A stretch of DNA of 64,000 bases from NCBI RefSeq assembly GCF_029201565.1, contig NZ_CP104002.1, positions 4,059,001 through 4,123,000 on the forward strand, given 5' to 3'. The notes below the pieces were generated by a model. It made no database searches. It was not told the origin of the DNA and worked only from the letters and a program-made list of their open reading frames with translations. Position 1 is the first letter of the stretch. Every line of letters starts with the position of its first letter. Made by a program: the position numbers and the translations under genes. This DNA is from Devosia sp. SD17-2. Its GTDB lineage: Bacteria > Pseudomonadota > Alphaproteobacteria > Rhizobiales > Devosiaceae. Shown here in pieces: positions 1-10,384 of this stretch.

Positions 1-385
1 GCGGTGAATTGTGCCCCTTGCCCGCAGTCGGCGCGGTCGGAATGTTGATCACCCGGCCATCCTCGAGCACCACATAGGCCGAATTGGCCCCGTCGCTCCA
101 GTGGCGCAGACCATAGGAGAGACCGCGCGCTGTCGCCGTCCAGGTCTCGCCAGGGTTCAGCACGAAGCCATCGGGCGGCGCGACAAGTGTATGATTGGAC
201 AGGCGTTTCAGGAGCCTACCATTTTCCAACGTGGCGTGGGGATCGACCCGGGCCGGTCCGGAAAAGCCCAGCTGGAAATTGCTGACGGGCGCATCGCCGG
301 TATTGGTCAGCTCCAGTCCATAGCCGAGCGGCTCACTGTCCGTGGCAGGCGTCCAGGTGGTGGCGAAGGCGAAAGAAGCAGACAT
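1..385 (-). CDS. Probable GH20 beta-N-acetylhexosaminidase, N-terminal fragment (runs off window)
   Basis: The frame is open from an ATG at 385 (AGGACC about 11 nt upstream) to the window edge, giving 128 residues. The segment reads like the beta-sandwich domain that precedes the catalytic barrel in alphaproteobacterial family 20 hexosaminidases: GYGLELTNTGDAPVSNF, LGFSGPARVDP and LSYGLRHWSDG are recognisable. The catalytic domain lies outside the window, so the enzyme call rests on this N-terminal resemblance and on context. It is the last visible gene of an operon with a sugar ABC transporter, an RpiR regulator and a sugar oxidoreductase. By inference it would release N-acetylhexosamine from chito-oligosaccharides for uptake or metabolism. 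A different glycosidase with the same accessory domain cannot be excluded. Confidence 0.55.
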   Translation of the reverse strand, partial: MSASFAFATTWTPATDSEPLGYGLELTNTGDAPVSNFQLGFSGPARVDPHATLENGRLLKRLSNHTLVAPPDGFVLNPGETWTATARGLSYGLRHWSDGANSAYVVLEDGRVINIPTAPTAGKGHNSP

Positions 386-417
386 TATGGGGTCCTGTAC
401 GTTTTTCCCGGCTGGGC

Positions 418-1284
418 TTAATCGCCCAAAGGCTGGGCGTCGTCGCCGTCGCGATTGACGACGAGCTGGTGTTTGATCCGGCGCATGCTGGCGATCGCCG
501 GCGTGCCCAGGCGCGTGGCGACGGTCTGGGAGAGGATGTCGACTGTCGCGAGAAAGGCGTATCGCCCCGGCGTCGGGCGCAAAATGTCAGTGTTTTCATG
601 CCAGTGGACGGGAATGACGATGTCGGCCGCCTCCGCCACCATGGAGTTTCCGCGCGTGATGGCGATCCGCTTGAGGCCATATTCCCCGGCCACCGCGAGC
701 GCCTTGGCGAGCTGGGCATTGTTGCCGGAAAGCGAAAAGGCAATCACCACGGTTCCGGCCGGGGCCGAGGCGGCCCGCATCAACTGCAGCTGATGGTCGA
801 GGCTCGAGGCGACTTTCACGCCGAGCCGGAACAGGCGCGTCTCGATCTCTCCGGCCAGCATGGAAGAGGCGCCGCCGGAGCCGAAGGCAAGCACATAACT
901 CGCGCCTGCCAGCGTCTCGGCAGCGCGATCCATCGCGGAAAAATCCAGCCTTTCAAAGCTTTGATATATGGTCGCCTGGATGCCGTTGACCACGCCCTGG
1001 GCGATGTCCCGCACGTCAACCGGCCCCGCCGTGGGGGCGAGATAGCGCTGGCCGACAAAACGGGACTGGGCCAGCCGCACCTTGAAATCGGCGTAGCTGT
1101 CGCAGCCGAGCCGGCGGCAGAAGCGGGTGACGGTAGGCGGCGACACCTCGGCCTGAGCGGCAAGGTCCACAATGCTCATCTTGAGAACGCTGTCGACATC
1201 GGAGAGCACGATCTCAGTCAGAGCCCGTTCGGAACGGGTAAACCCGTCCTTTTCCGACTGCAGCAATCCAACAATGTCCAACAT
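418..1284 (-). CDS. RpiR-family transcriptional regulator (HTH + SIS)
   Basis: The 288-residue protein has an N-terminal RpiR winged helix (about residues 5-80, including VSPPTVTRFCRRLGC) and a C-terminal SIS domain (about 115-250, FGSGGASSMLAGE and IAFSLSGNN) that binds phosphorylated sugars. I chose the ATG at 1284 because GGAGG sits 8 nt upstream; an in-frame ATG at 1305 lacks a comparable site. It lies between the transporter ATPase and the probable hexosaminidase on the same strand, so it probably senses a sugar phosphate from this operon and controls it. RpiR proteins can act as repressors or activators, and the sequence does not tell which. Confidence 0.9.
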   Translation of the reverse strand: MLDIVGLLQSEKDGFTRSERALTEIVLSDVDSVLKMSIVDLAAQAEVSPPTVTRFCRRLGCDSYADFKVRLAQSRFVGQRYLAPTAGPVDVRDIAQGVVNGIQATIYQSFERLDFSAMDRAAETLAGASYVLAFGSGGASSMLAGEIETRLFRLGVKVASSLDHQLQLMRAASAPAGTVVIAFSLSGNNAQLAKALAVAGEYGLKRIAITRGNSMVAEAADIVIPVHWHENTDILRPTPGRYAFLATVDILSQTVATRLGTPAIASMRRIKHQLVVNRDGDDAQPLGD

Positions 1285-1370
1285 GGCGTTTTCCTCCGCC
1301 CGCATATTTTCATGCGATCAGGACATAAATGAAAAAGGTGGCCCCACAAGCCTTTGTGCCGAAAGGCCGG

Positions 1371-2447
<1,077 letters not shown>

Positions 2448-2478
2448 GCTGCGTCTCCCGGCGCGGATCGTTTGGGGT

Positions 2479-2520
2479 GCCGCCGCCCAAAAGGGGCGAC
2501 GGCAAGGTCAGGAGGACCTT
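2479..2520 (-). other. Tandem mRNA stem-loops behind the binding-protein gene
   Basis: Two hairpins sit immediately after the binding-protein stop codon. One has perfect 6-bp arms (AAGGTC and GACCTT, 2504-2520). The other is a 10-bp GC-rich stem with one G:U pair (2479-2503). Neither is followed by a real T-run, so partial termination or protection of the upstream mRNA 3' end is more likely than full termination. This is a usual arrangement where binding protein is needed in excess over the ATPase. Confidence 0.5.
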
Positions 2521-3744
2521 TTACTTGTACTGTTCGAGCTCGGAGGCAGCGCGCTCGAGTGCGGCCTGCGGCTCGGCCTGGCCGGTGACGACCGACTGGA
2601 CCATTTCGATCATGACGTTCTGCAGGCCGATATAGTCGTTGAACAGCGGCTCGGGACCACCGAACTCGATGCCGTCAAGGAAGGGCTTCCAGTAAGGCGT
2701 TGCGGCGATCAGCTCGCTGGTCTGCGGCTCGAGCGGACGCAGCGGGGTCAGGCCCTGGGCCATTTCCGCGGCCCACTGGCGTTCGCCGTCAGTGAGATAC
2801 TTGGCGAGGCTGATGGCCTGATCTTCGACGCCGGTGCCCTTGAAGATGGCCAGCGCGTCGGTGATCAGAAGCGTACCGGGACCCTTGGCATCGGGACCAA
2901 GCGGCAGATCGGCAACGCCCCAGTTCATGCCGGCTTCTTCAGCGCGGATGGCAGCGCCGGGCGAGGCTTCGATCATGGCAACGCCACCGTCGAGCCAGAT
3001 GGCGCGGACTTCGTTCTGCTCGTAAGCGGTCGGGCCTTCTTCGGAATAGGGGGTGATGTCCTTGAGCGCCTGAAGGGCTGCGAGCACCTGCGGGGAGTTG
3101 ATGGTGATGTTGCCATCCGCATCAATGACCTGGCCATTGTTGGTGTACACCCAGTGGAGGAACTGGTGCATGGTGTTGTCAAAGGTCTTGGCAACAAGGC
3201 CATAGCCGGCAGCGTCGGTGTTTTCGGTGATCTGCTTGGCGAAAGCGATCTTTTCTTCCCAGGTCTTTGGCGGGGTTTCCGGATCGAGGCCGGCCTGTTC
3301 GAACAGGTCCTTGTTCCAGAACAGGGCCTTGGTCGAGAAGGCCACCGGCACGCCCCACTGGGTGCCGTCGAAGGTCACTGTGTCAGGCACGTAATTGTAA
3401 TAGGCGGCCTTTTCCTCGTCGGTCATCGGCACGGGGACGATGAGGTCGTTCATCGCGAACTGCTTGAGCGTGCGCGAGCCCACATAGGCCAGTGCGACCG
3501 GCGTGCCGGCAGCGGCGAGCGTGGTCACCTTGTCCTGGCACTGGCCCCAGCCGACGATCTCCGGCACGACCTTGAAGCCCGGATTGGCACTTTCCCACTC
3601 GGCGAAAGCTTCGGCATAGCCGGCCGTAAGCTCGTCACCACAGTTGATGAAGGCGATTTCCTTCGTGTCCTGGGCATAAGCAGCCGGGGCGGCGCTGGCG
3701 AGCGCCAGCAGCGAAACGGCCATCAAACCGATTGTCTTTTGCAC
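2521..3744 (-). CDS. Sugar ABC transporter periplasmic binding protein (CUT1)
   Basis: The 407-residue protein begins with a Sec signal peptide (hydrophobic residues about 5-22, cleavage likely after AYA at 22-24) and continues as a family 1 extracellular solute-binding protein, about the usual length. It would capture the sugar in the periplasm and deliver it to the two permeases. The start is GTG at 3744, with AAGGGAG upstream. The order permease-permease-binding protein-ATPase is somewhat unusual but all genes share the strand. The GH20-like gene and RpiR regulator suggest an amino sugar or chito-oligosaccharide, which is inference only. Confidence 0.9.
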   Translation of the reverse strand: MQKTIGLMAVSLLALASAAPAAYAQDTKEIAFINCGDELTAGYAEAFAEWESANPGFKVVPEIVGWGQCQDKVTTLAAAGTPVALAYVGSRTLKQFAMNDLIVPVPMTDEEKAAYYNYVPDTVTFDGTQWGVPVAFSTKALFWNKDLFEQAGLDPETPPKTWEEKIAFAKQITENTDAAGYGLVAKTFDNTMHQFLHWVYTNNGQVIDADGNITINSPQVLAALQALKDITPYSEEGPTAYEQNEVRAIWLDGGVAMIEASPGAAIRAEEAGMNWGVADLPLGPDAKGPGTLLITDALAIFKGTGVEDQAISLAKYLTDGERQWAAEMAQGLTPLRPLEPQTSELIAATPYWKPFLDGIEFGGPEPLFNDYIGLQNVMIEMVQSVVTGQAEPQAALERAASELEQYK

Positions 3745-3780
3745 TTGTTAGTCTCCCTTGAAAGCGGCCCCCTCGGGCCC

Positions 3781-4713
3781 TTACTGCTTCACGGCTCCGG
3801 CGGTGAGGCCGGCGACGAGGTAGCGCTGCAGGAACACGATAACGATCATGACCGGCAGGATTCCGACGAAAGACGCTGCCATCAACTCGTTCCAGATCAC
3901 CTCCTGCTTGCCGAAGAAGGCGAACAGGCCAACCGGCAGCGGCATGAATTCGGTCTTGGAGTTGAAGGTCAGCGCGAAGATGAACTGCTGGGCGTAGGCG
4001 CCAATGAACGTCATGATGGCAACCACCACGATCCCCGGCATGGCCAGCGGCAGGATAACCCGGCGCAGGGTATAGAGGCGGCTGGCGCCATCCACCCAGG
4101 CGGCCTCATCCAGTTCACGCGGGATGCGCATCATATAGGTGCGCAACAGCCAGATGGACGAAGGAATAAGGAAGGCCGCGCCCGGCACGATCATCGCCCA
4201 GTAGGAATTGAGCAGCCCCATCGCCCGCATCAGGCGGAACAGCGGGATCAGCAATACGGCGCCCGAGAACATGTTGACCGCGAGGAAACCGGCCAGCAAC
4301 AGGCCAGATCCGGCAAAATTGAAGCGGGCGAAGGCATAGGCGGCGGGCACGACGATGATGATGACGACGAGCGTCACAACCGAGGAGATGAAGAAGGAAT
4401 TGAAGATATGCATGCCGAGGGCCGGCACAGAGGACCACATGGTCACATAGGCGTCGAACGACCAGGTCTTCGGGATGAAGCTGTAGGGTCGCGAAAACAG
4501 CTGCGCCAAAGGTTTCAGCGAGACGAGGAAACCCTCGATGAACGGCGCCAGGACAAAGAACAGGAACACCGCCATCCCGGCATAGAGCGCCGCGATCTCA
4601 TACCATTTGTAGCGGTCGATCATCGCCTTGGTTGAACGGGCTCTCGCCTTGGGTTTGACACTGGCCGGGCTGTCGACGGCGGCGACTTCGGTGGTGCGGG
4701 CGACGTCGGTCAT
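3781..4713 (-). CDS. Sugar ABC transporter permease, MalG-like
   Basis: This 310-residue inner-membrane protein has about six hydrophobic segments and the cytoplasmic EAA loop that docks on the ATPase (DEAAWVDGASRLYTLRRVIL). A 40-residue hydrophilic N-terminus precedes the first membrane helix, as in many MalG-type subunits. Its ATG overlaps the stop codon of the other permease gene by 4 nt, so the two subunits are translationally coupled. Together they form the translocation channel of the CUT1 importer. Confidence 0.92.
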   Translation of the reverse strand: MTDVARTTEVAAVDSPASVKPKARARSTKAMIDRYKWYEIAALYAGMAVFLFFVLAPFIEGFLVSLKPLAQLFSRPYSFIPKTWSFDAYVTMWSSVPALGMHIFNSFFISSVVTLVVIIIVVPAAYAFARFNFAGSGLLLAGFLAVNMFSGAVLLIPLFRLMRAMGLLNSYWAMIVPGAAFLIPSSIWLLRTYMMRIPRELDEAAWVDGASRLYTLRRVILPLAMPGIVVVAIMTFIGAYAQQFIFALTFNSKTEFMPLPVGLFAFFGKQEVIWNELMAASFVGILPVMIVIVFLQRYLVAGLTAGAVKQ

Positions 4714-5597
4714 TTGGCTTCTCCCTGCTGCAGCCGGCGGACGGCGCGGAAGTAGACGAGACAGAAAATGGTCACAAAGATCGAGATCACCACGGCGCGC
4801 GCTGCGCCCTCGCCATATTTGCGGGAGCCCATGGCGGTCTTGTAGGTGTCGATGATCATCGTCGTGGTCGAGCCCGAGGGACCGCCCTGGGTCAGGATCC
4901 AGATGATGTCGAAGGAATTGAAGGTGGCGATAAGCGAGAGGAGGCTCATGGTGATGATCGCCGGCACCATCAACGGCAGGGTGATGCGGCGGAACCGGTA
5001 GAAGCGCCCGGCCCCATCGGTCCAGGCAGCCTCGTAGAGGTCCTTGGGGATTGACTGCATTGCGGCGAGGAAATAGATCGTCACCATCGGCACGCCGATC
5101 CAGACGTCGGTGACAATGGTCGCCCAGAAGGCGGTGTTGCCATAGGCGAGGAAGGCGATCGGGCCGTTGGTCAGGCCGAAGTTCTGCAAGAGGCCCGAGA
5201 TCATCCCGAACTGGCCGTTATACATCCAGCCCCACATGAAGATGCCGATCGCCATGGGCACGATCCAGGGCGGCATGGTGAGGATGCGGAACAAGGTCTG
5301 GCCGGGGATGGCGGCGTTGAGCAGCACCGCCCCGCACATGCCGATCACCATTTTTATCGAGACCGAAAAGAAGGTCCAGATGAAGGTGCGGATAATCACC
5401 TCGGTGAAATTACCGGCGCCAAAAATGCGCTGGTAATTGGCCCAGCCGACGAAATCATACTCCTGGCGGAGCGAGGCATTGGTGAAGGAAAGGACGATCG
5501 TGTCGACAAGCGGATAAGCGACGATCGTCAGAATGTAGATCAGGGCCGGAGCCAGCAGGGCGAATGCGAAGAGGGTGGCGCTTCTTGTGCTGGTCAT
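4710..5597 (-). CDS. Sugar ABC transporter permease, MalF/UgpA-like
   Basis: This 295-residue protein has about six membrane-spanning segments and an EAA motif (YEAAWTDGAGRFYRFRRITL) near residue 190. It is the partner of the MalG-like permease encoded next, whose start overlaps its stop. The dehydrogenase gene ends 12 nt upstream, so both belong to one transcript. Sequence alone gives no substrate. Confidence 0.92.
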   Translation of the reverse strand: MTSTRSATLFAFALLAPALIYILTIVAYPLVDTIVLSFTNASLRQEYDFVGWANYQRIFGAGNFTEVIIRTFIWTFFSVSIKMVIGMCGAVLLNAAIPGQTLFRILTMPPWIVPMAIGIFMWGWMYNGQFGMISGLLQNFGLTNGPIAFLAYGNTAFWATIVTDVWIGVPMVTIYFLAAMQSIPKDLYEAAWTDGAGRFYRFRRITLPLMVPAIITMSLLSLIATFNSFDIIWILTQGGPSGSTTTMIIDTYKTAMGSRKYGEGAARAVVISIFVTIFCLVYFRAVRRLQQGEAK

Positions 5598-5609
5598 GGG
5601 CCTTCTCCT

Positions 5610-6764
5610 TTAGCTCGACCGGCCCAGAGCAGCATCGAAGCGCTGCCAGATGGGGGTCATGTCGACCACGGATTTGTTGCGCATCGCCTCGTCCATGGAG
5701 AGAGCGAGGAGCCCAGCCTCCAGAGCGTCGGTCACGGACACGGGGAGCGACGCGCCTTCGAGCACGTGCTTGAGAATGTCCTCGGCCATCTGCTCATCGG
5801 CGCCGTAATGCTGTGACAGAGCAGTGCTCTTGTAGGACTTATCCTCGAGCGTCTGGGATGTGCGACTATCGGTGACTTTAAAGTAGTTCCGGACGAAGTC
5901 GCCCTCGGCCATGCCCTTGGCTCCGATCACCGCAAAGCGCCGGAAGTCATCAGGCACATTGAGATTGGTGTGGAAGGTCAGCGCCGCGCCGTTTTCGTAC
6001 TGCACGATGGCAGTCTGGAAATCGATGATGTCACCGTCGCTGTCGAAGACCTTTTCCGAGCCCTGCCAGCCCGACGGCTTACGATGATAGACTTCGAGGT
6101 CATTGGCGCCGGCGTCCTGCGGCGCATTCTGCGGGACAAAGCTGCGGCGTCCGCCAAAGCTGGCGACGAAACGCGGCCGGCACCCCATGACCCCGTTATA
6201 AAGATCGAGGTCGTGGCAGCATTTTTCGAGCATGAAGCTGCCGGCATATTTCTCGTAGCGGCGCCAGTCGCGCATGAAAAAGGCGCCGTGATAGGGCGGG
6301 ATATGCTCGGAGGCTTCAATGGAGGCGATTTCGCCCAGCTGCCCCTCGGCCTGCGCCTTGCGCAGATCGACGTAGAGCGGCGCATAGCGCAGCACGAGCC
6401 CGACCATGACATTGTCGGAGCCATGTTGCCCCAGGAGGCTGGCGAGGGCGATCGTATCCTCGACCGTCGTCACCACCGGCTTTTCGGCGAAAATCTTGAG
6501 CCCGCGTTCGAGCCCGATGCGGATATGGTCGAGATGAAGGTGATTGGGCGAACCGACCATCAGCAGGTCCAGGCGCTCGGCATCCAGCATGGCCTCGAGG
6601 CTGTCGTACGACTGGCCGACCGGAACCTTGTGTTCGATAGTATAGGGAAGACCCGCCGGATCCGGATCGACATAGGCAACGACCTGGAATTCACTGCTCG
6701 CAGCAGAAAATATCCGCGCCAAATAACCCAAGCGATAGCCGAGCCCGATAATACCGACGCGCAT
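5610..6764 (-). CDS. Gfo/Idh/MocA-family NAD(P)-dependent oxidoreductase
   Basis: The 384-residue protein has an N-terminal Rossmann fold (VGIIGLGYRLG at residues 3-13) and the EKP signature (FAEKPVVTT, about residue 98) whose lysine takes part in catalysis in this family. I chose the ATG at 6764 because TAGGA lies 4 nt before it; an in-frame ATG 36 nt upstream lacks a site. It is the first gene of the transporter operon, so it probably oxidises or epimerises the imported sugar or a derivative. Family members act on very different cyclic polyols and sugars, so the reaction is not assigned. Confidence 0.9.
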   Translation of the reverse strand: MRVGIIGLGYRLGYLARIFSAASSEFQVVAYVDPDPAGLPYTIEHKVPVGQSYDSLEAMLDAERLDLLMVGSPNHLHLDHIRIGLERGLKIFAEKPVVTTVEDTIALASLLGQHGSDNVMVGLVLRYAPLYVDLRKAQAEGQLGEIASIEASEHIPPYHGAFFMRDWRRYEKYAGSFMLEKCCHDLDLYNGVMGCRPRFVASFGGRRSFVPQNAPQDAGANDLEVYHRKPSGWQGSEKVFDSDGDIIDFQTAIVQYENGAALTFHTNLNVPDDFRRFAVIGAKGMAEGDFVRNYFKVTDSRTSQTLEDKSYKSTALSQHYGADEQMAEDILKHVLEGASLPVSVTDALEAGLLALSMDEAMRNKSVVDMTPIWQRFDAALGRSS

Positions 6765-6840
6765 TATTCCTACCCTGTTTTCCGCCGAGTTTCCCGCCAA
6801 TCTCTTCCGGACTGGTCGCGATTTCTGTAAACGATTTTCA

Positions 6841-6870
6841 AGACTAGGCGGCTTATTGTCGCAATGTCAA
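6841..6870 (-). promoter_or_regulatory. Candidate sigma70-type promoter of the sugar operon
   Basis: On the minus strand a perfect TTGACA (6865-6870) is followed after 18 nt by TAGTCT (6841-6846), about 75 nt upstream of the dehydrogenase start. It lies in the 361-nt divergent gap 6765-7125, which is visibly more AT-rich than the flanking genes and contains no other feature I can support. The -10 element is weak. Confidence 0.35.
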
Positions 6871-7125
6871 CACAGTTTCATCGCAACCACAATACCAATT
6901 CAAGCCACCAATTGTGGGCGCGGATTTGTCAGCAGTCTTCGTGACTTATAGTCGTTTTGACTGGAGAGGCTGACCTAAACCCACTGGACAAGCCGTGAGC
7001 CATCAAGCAACCTGCCGCAATTGGTATCCATGTGGCCTTTTTCATGAAAGGATCAAAACGTGGGTCCGCTGAAAATTTGATACATTGCAGCAGTGCTTTT
7101 TTGCATGCGCGACTGAGGGGTCCTG

Positions 7126-7614
7126 ATGAGCCTGTCCACCAACCCGTTTCCCAACGATCCCGATCGCTCCGCCATCTGGACCATGCTGGTACCGCGCGAT
7201 ATCGCCGCCTATGTGGCCGCCGACTGGTCGATGGTCGAAGGCGATTTCGTCGCCGATGATTTCATGGGCATTGACGGCAACAAGACGGGCAATCCCGACG
7301 GCTGGACCATCAGCTACCCGACCCTCGACGCCTATCGCGACGAGTGGCTGCGCCAGGCGCGCGAGGGACAGGCGGTGAAATACGCCGAGGATCAGGAAGC
7401 CGGCATCCACCGCGCCACCAGCCTCACCGAGATCGAGATCAAGGGCGACCGCGCCGTGGCGCACAAGAAGTTCGACGGCGAGATCAGACTGGCCGACGGC
7501 GGCAAGGACATCCTCAACTGGCAGACCGTCTATTTCTGCCGCAAGGTGGATGGCGCCTGGAAGCTCACCGGCTTTGTCGGATACCTGCCCTACCCCATGG
7601 GCGAGCCGGTCTAG
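7126..7614 (+). CDS. NTF2/SnoaL-like protein of unknown function
   Basis: The 162-residue protein has the length and alternating helix/strand composition of single-domain NTF2-like proteins. It ends in a strand-rich segment (WQTVYFCRKVDGAWKLTGFVGYL) typical of SnoaL-like folds that bind small molecules, shown here only in outline. GAGGGG lies 7 nt before the ATG. It is the first of a plus-strand group with an MFS transporter, an M81 peptidase, a DeoR regulator and a hydratase-like gene. I cannot assign an activity. Confidence 0.6.
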   Translation: MSLSTNPFPNDPDRSAIWTMLVPRDIAAYVAADWSMVEGDFVADDFMGIDGNKTGNPDGWTISYPTLDAYRDEWLRQAREGQAVKYAEDQEAGIHRATSLTEIEIKGDRAVAHKKFDGEIRLADGGKDILNWQTVYFCRKVDGAWKLTGFVGYLPYPMGEPV

Positions 7615-7685
7615 CCCCCCCTTCGGCCAGCAGCGCAATCGCGCCAAGAGGCGCCCCCATAAGGCCTGCAATCGGAACGATCAAA

Positions 7686-8882
7686 ATGGCAGCCTTGTCC
7701 CGCTTCAGTCCGCAGCGCCTTACCATGCTGGCCTTCTTCCTCCAGCCCATTGCCTTTGGCTCCTGGCTGCCGCGCATCCCCGAGATCCAGGCGGGCCTCG
7801 GCCTTGGCCCGGCGGGCCTCGCCGTGGCACTGCTCGGCATGCCCTGCGGAACGCTGCTGACCCTGCCCTTCGCCGGACCTCTCGTCGGACGGATCGGTGG
7901 TCGCGCCGCGATCATCGCCGGCTTCATCTTCTATTCGATTGCCGTTTGCCTTCCGGCCTTCGTGCCCGACGCCTTCTGGCTGTTCATTGCGCTGATGCTC
8001 GCCGGATCATCGATTTCCTTTGTCGAGCTGGGCCTCAACGTCGAGGCAGACCTCGTCGAAAAATCGACCGGCACGATGATCATGAACACGTCCCACGGCT
8101 GCTGGTCGCTCGGCATCATGGTCGGCAGCCTCATCGGTTCGGTCCTCGCCGGAATGAGCCTTGCGCCGCATCTCGCGATCCCGCTGGTAAGCCTTGTTGT
8201 CCTGCCCATCGCGCTGATCACCGGCAAATCTCTGCCAGCCCTCGCCGATGCGCCGCAGGCCGCCGCAACCGGGAAAAAATCGGCTTGGTCCATTCCGAGT
8301 TGGCCGCTGATCGGCATTTGCGCCTTCGTCTTCGGCATCGCGATGACCGAAGGCGCTATGGCCGACTGGTCCGCGATCTTCCTGCGCGACGCCGTCGGCG
8401 CGGAAGCGGGTGCTGTTGGCCTCGGCTACTCGATCTTCGCCATGTTCGTGGCTGCCGGCCGGTTCAGCGGCGACCATCTCAAGCGCCGCCTCGGCGCCAT
8501 AAACACGGCCCGGCTGTGCGGCGTTCTGGCGGTGGTCGGGAGCGTCGTGATCTATCTCGCGCCGACGATCACTCTCGCCCTCATCGGCTTCGGGATTTTG
8601 GGCATTGGCGTCTCGGTCGGCTTCCCGCTCGCCGTCACCGCCGCTGCGAGCCTCGGGGATCGCGCGGCATCAGCCAATGTGGCCGTTCTGTCCTTCGTTG
8701 CGCTCACCGGATTTCTCGTGGGACCGCCGATCATCGGCTTCGTCGCCGAGCATTTTGACATCAGGGCCGGCATCGCCTGCGTCATCCCGGTGCTGATCGT
8801 GAGCCTCTTCCTCGCGGGCCGCCTCAAGCCACGTTCGACGCTGGCCCCCACCTCTGACGCCGTCCAGACATCAGGAGCATAG
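7686..8882 (+). CDS. MFS transporter, YbjJ-like
   Basis: The 398-residue protein has about 12 membrane helices in two halves. It carries the signatures FGSWLPRIPEIQ near the N-terminus and MNTSHGCWSLG before helix 5, which recall the E. coli YbjJ group. I start it at the ATG at 7686; a longer in-frame reading runs through the upstream gene and is not credible. Its stop is 2 nt before the M81 peptidase start, so the two are probably co-expressed. It may carry a substrate or product of that cluster. Confidence 0.85.
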   Translation: MAALSRFSPQRLTMLAFFLQPIAFGSWLPRIPEIQAGLGLGPAGLAVALLGMPCGTLLTLPFAGPLVGRIGGRAAIIAGFIFYSIAVCLPAFVPDAFWLFIALMLAGSSISFVELGLNVEADLVEKSTGTMIMNTSHGCWSLGIMVGSLIGSVLAGMSLAPHLAIPLVSLVVLPIALITGKSLPALADAPQAAATGKKSAWSIPSWPLIGICAFVFGIAMTEGAMADWSAIFLRDAVGAEAGAVGLGYSIFAMFVAAGRFSGDHLKRRLGAINTARLCGVLAVVGSVVIYLAPTITLALIGFGILGIGVSVGFPLAVTAAASLGDRAASANVAVLSFVALTGFLVGPPIIGFVAEHFDIRAGIACVIPVLIVSLFLAGRLKPRSTLAPTSDAVQTSGA

Positions 8883-8884
8883 TC

Positions 8885-10318
8885 ATGCGCATTGCCGTCG
8901 CCGGTCTTCACACAGAGTGCAGTACTTATAATCCGGTGATCGCGCGCGAAGCCGATTTCCGCGTGCTGCGGGGCCCGGCCATGCTCAAGGACGGGTATTT
9001 TGATTTCCTCACCCATTTTCCGGCCGAGTTCATCACCATTCTGCATGCGCGCGCCATCGCCGGCGGGCCGGTGGAGCAGGCGCTCTACCAGCGCTGGAAG
9101 CGCGAGATACTCGAAGGGCTGAAGGCGGCGATGCCGCTCGACGGCGTCTATCTCGCCATGCACGGCGCCATGTTCGTCGAGACCATGTTCGACGCCGAGG
9201 GCGACTTCATCGCCGCCGTGCGCGAGACGGTCGGGCCTGATGTCATCATCGCCACGAGCTACGACCTGCATGGCAATATCAGCCAGAAGATCATCGACAA
9301 CCTCGATATTTTCTCGACCTATCGCACCGCCCCACATATCGACGTCGCGGACACGATGCGCCGTGCGGTGACCATGCTGGTGCGGGCCATTTCGACCGGC
9401 GTGCGCCCGGGTCTGGTCTGGGCGCCGGTGCCGGTGCTGCTGCCGGGGGAACGCACTTCGACGCAGGATGAACCCGCCCGCAGTTTTTATGCGCAGCTCC
9501 ATCAGGTCGAAGAGCCGACCGGTATTTGGGACGCCTCGTTCCAGATTGGCTATGTCTGGGCGGACGAACCCCGATCTACTGCCTGCGCGGTTATAACCGG
9601 CACCGACAGATCGGCCATGGAACGGGCAGCCAGCGACCTCGCGGGGGACTATTGGGATCTCCGTGAAAAATTCGTGTTTGGCATGGAGACCGGCTCGATC
9701 GAGGAATGCGTCGCGCGGGCTGTCGCCAGCCCGACAACGCCGGTTGTGCTGGCGGAGTCGGGCGATAACCCGACTGGCGGCGGTGTCGGCGACCGTGCCG
9801 AAATGCTTGCAGCGCTCATGCAAGCTGGCGCCACTGACACAATATTTGCGGGCATTGCCGACGCGGCTGCGACCGAGGCCGCCTATGCGGCTGGCGTGGG
9901 CGGACATGTCAGCCTCACCATCGGCGCCAGACTTGATCCATCGAGCCGGCCGGCAAAGGTGGATGGAACCGTCGCCTTCCTGCTCGAGACGGATGATAAC
10001 CGCCTTCGCGAAGCCGTGCTGCGCATTGGCGGGATCGACCTTGTCGTGACCACACGGCGTCGGCCGTTCCACAACATTGCCGATTTTACCCGGCTCGGCC
10101 TTGATCCGCATTCAGCGCGCATCATCGCGGTCAAATCGGGCTATCTGTCGCCAGAACTCGGGCCCATCGCCAACCCGGGCCTGATGGCCCTGTCGCCCGG
10201 TGTCGTCGACCAGTTCGTGGAGCGAACCGAACGGCTTCATACGCCGCGCCCAGGTTTTCCATTTGACCGGGATTTTGACTACACGCCCCAACCGCGCGCC
10301 TCTGCCCGCTTCCGCTGA
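8885..10318 (+). CDS. M81-family metallopeptidase (microcystinase MlrC-like)
   Basis: The 477-residue protein matches the MlrC family in length and layout. It has an N-terminal HTECSTYNP (residues 9-17), LAMHGAM (about 90-96) and SYDLHGNIS (125-133), the metal-binding signature region, followed by the C-terminal MlrC domain. MlrC of sphingomonads cleaves linear microcystin products. Homologues in soil Hyphomicrobiales usually sit in catabolic clusters and their substrates are unknown. AGGAG precedes the start. The neighbouring MFS transporter and DeoR regulator suggest a dedicated small-molecule degradation route, probably of an amide or peptide-like compound. Confidence 0.85.
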   Translation: MRIAVAGLHTECSTYNPVIAREADFRVLRGPAMLKDGYFDFLTHFPAEFITILHARAIAGGPVEQALYQRWKREILEGLKAAMPLDGVYLAMHGAMFVETMFDAEGDFIAAVRETVGPDVIIATSYDLHGNISQKIIDNLDIFSTYRTAPHIDVADTMRRAVTMLVRAISTGVRPGLVWAPVPVLLPGERTSTQDEPARSFYAQLHQVEEPTGIWDASFQIGYVWADEPRSTACAVITGTDRSAMERAASDLAGDYWDLREKFVFGMETGSIEECVARAVASPTTPVVLAESGDNPTGGGVGDRAEMLAALMQAGATDTIFAGIADAAATEAAYAAGVGGHVSLTIGARLDPSSRPAKVDGTVAFLLETDDNRLREAVLRIGGIDLVVTTRRRPFHNIADFTRLGLDPHSARIIAVKSGYLSPELGPIANPGLMALSPGVVDQFVERTERLHTPRPGFPFDRDFDYTPQPRASARFR

Positions 10319-10348
10319 TCCTGCAAGTGCTTGCTCCACCCGGGCGCT

Positions 10349-10374
10349 TTCGCTAATCACGACTGACTAGCGAA
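10349..10374. promoter_or_regulatory. Inverted repeat upstream of deoR-type gene, candidate operator
   Basis: Perfect 7-bp arms TTCGCTA (10349-10355) and TAGCGAA (10368-10374) are separated by 12 nt and end 10 nt before the regulator ATG. There is no T-run after it, which argues against a terminator for the upstream gene. Autoregulation by the DeoR-type protein is the simplest reading. Confidence 0.35.
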
Positions 10375-10384
10375 GGCTTCATCC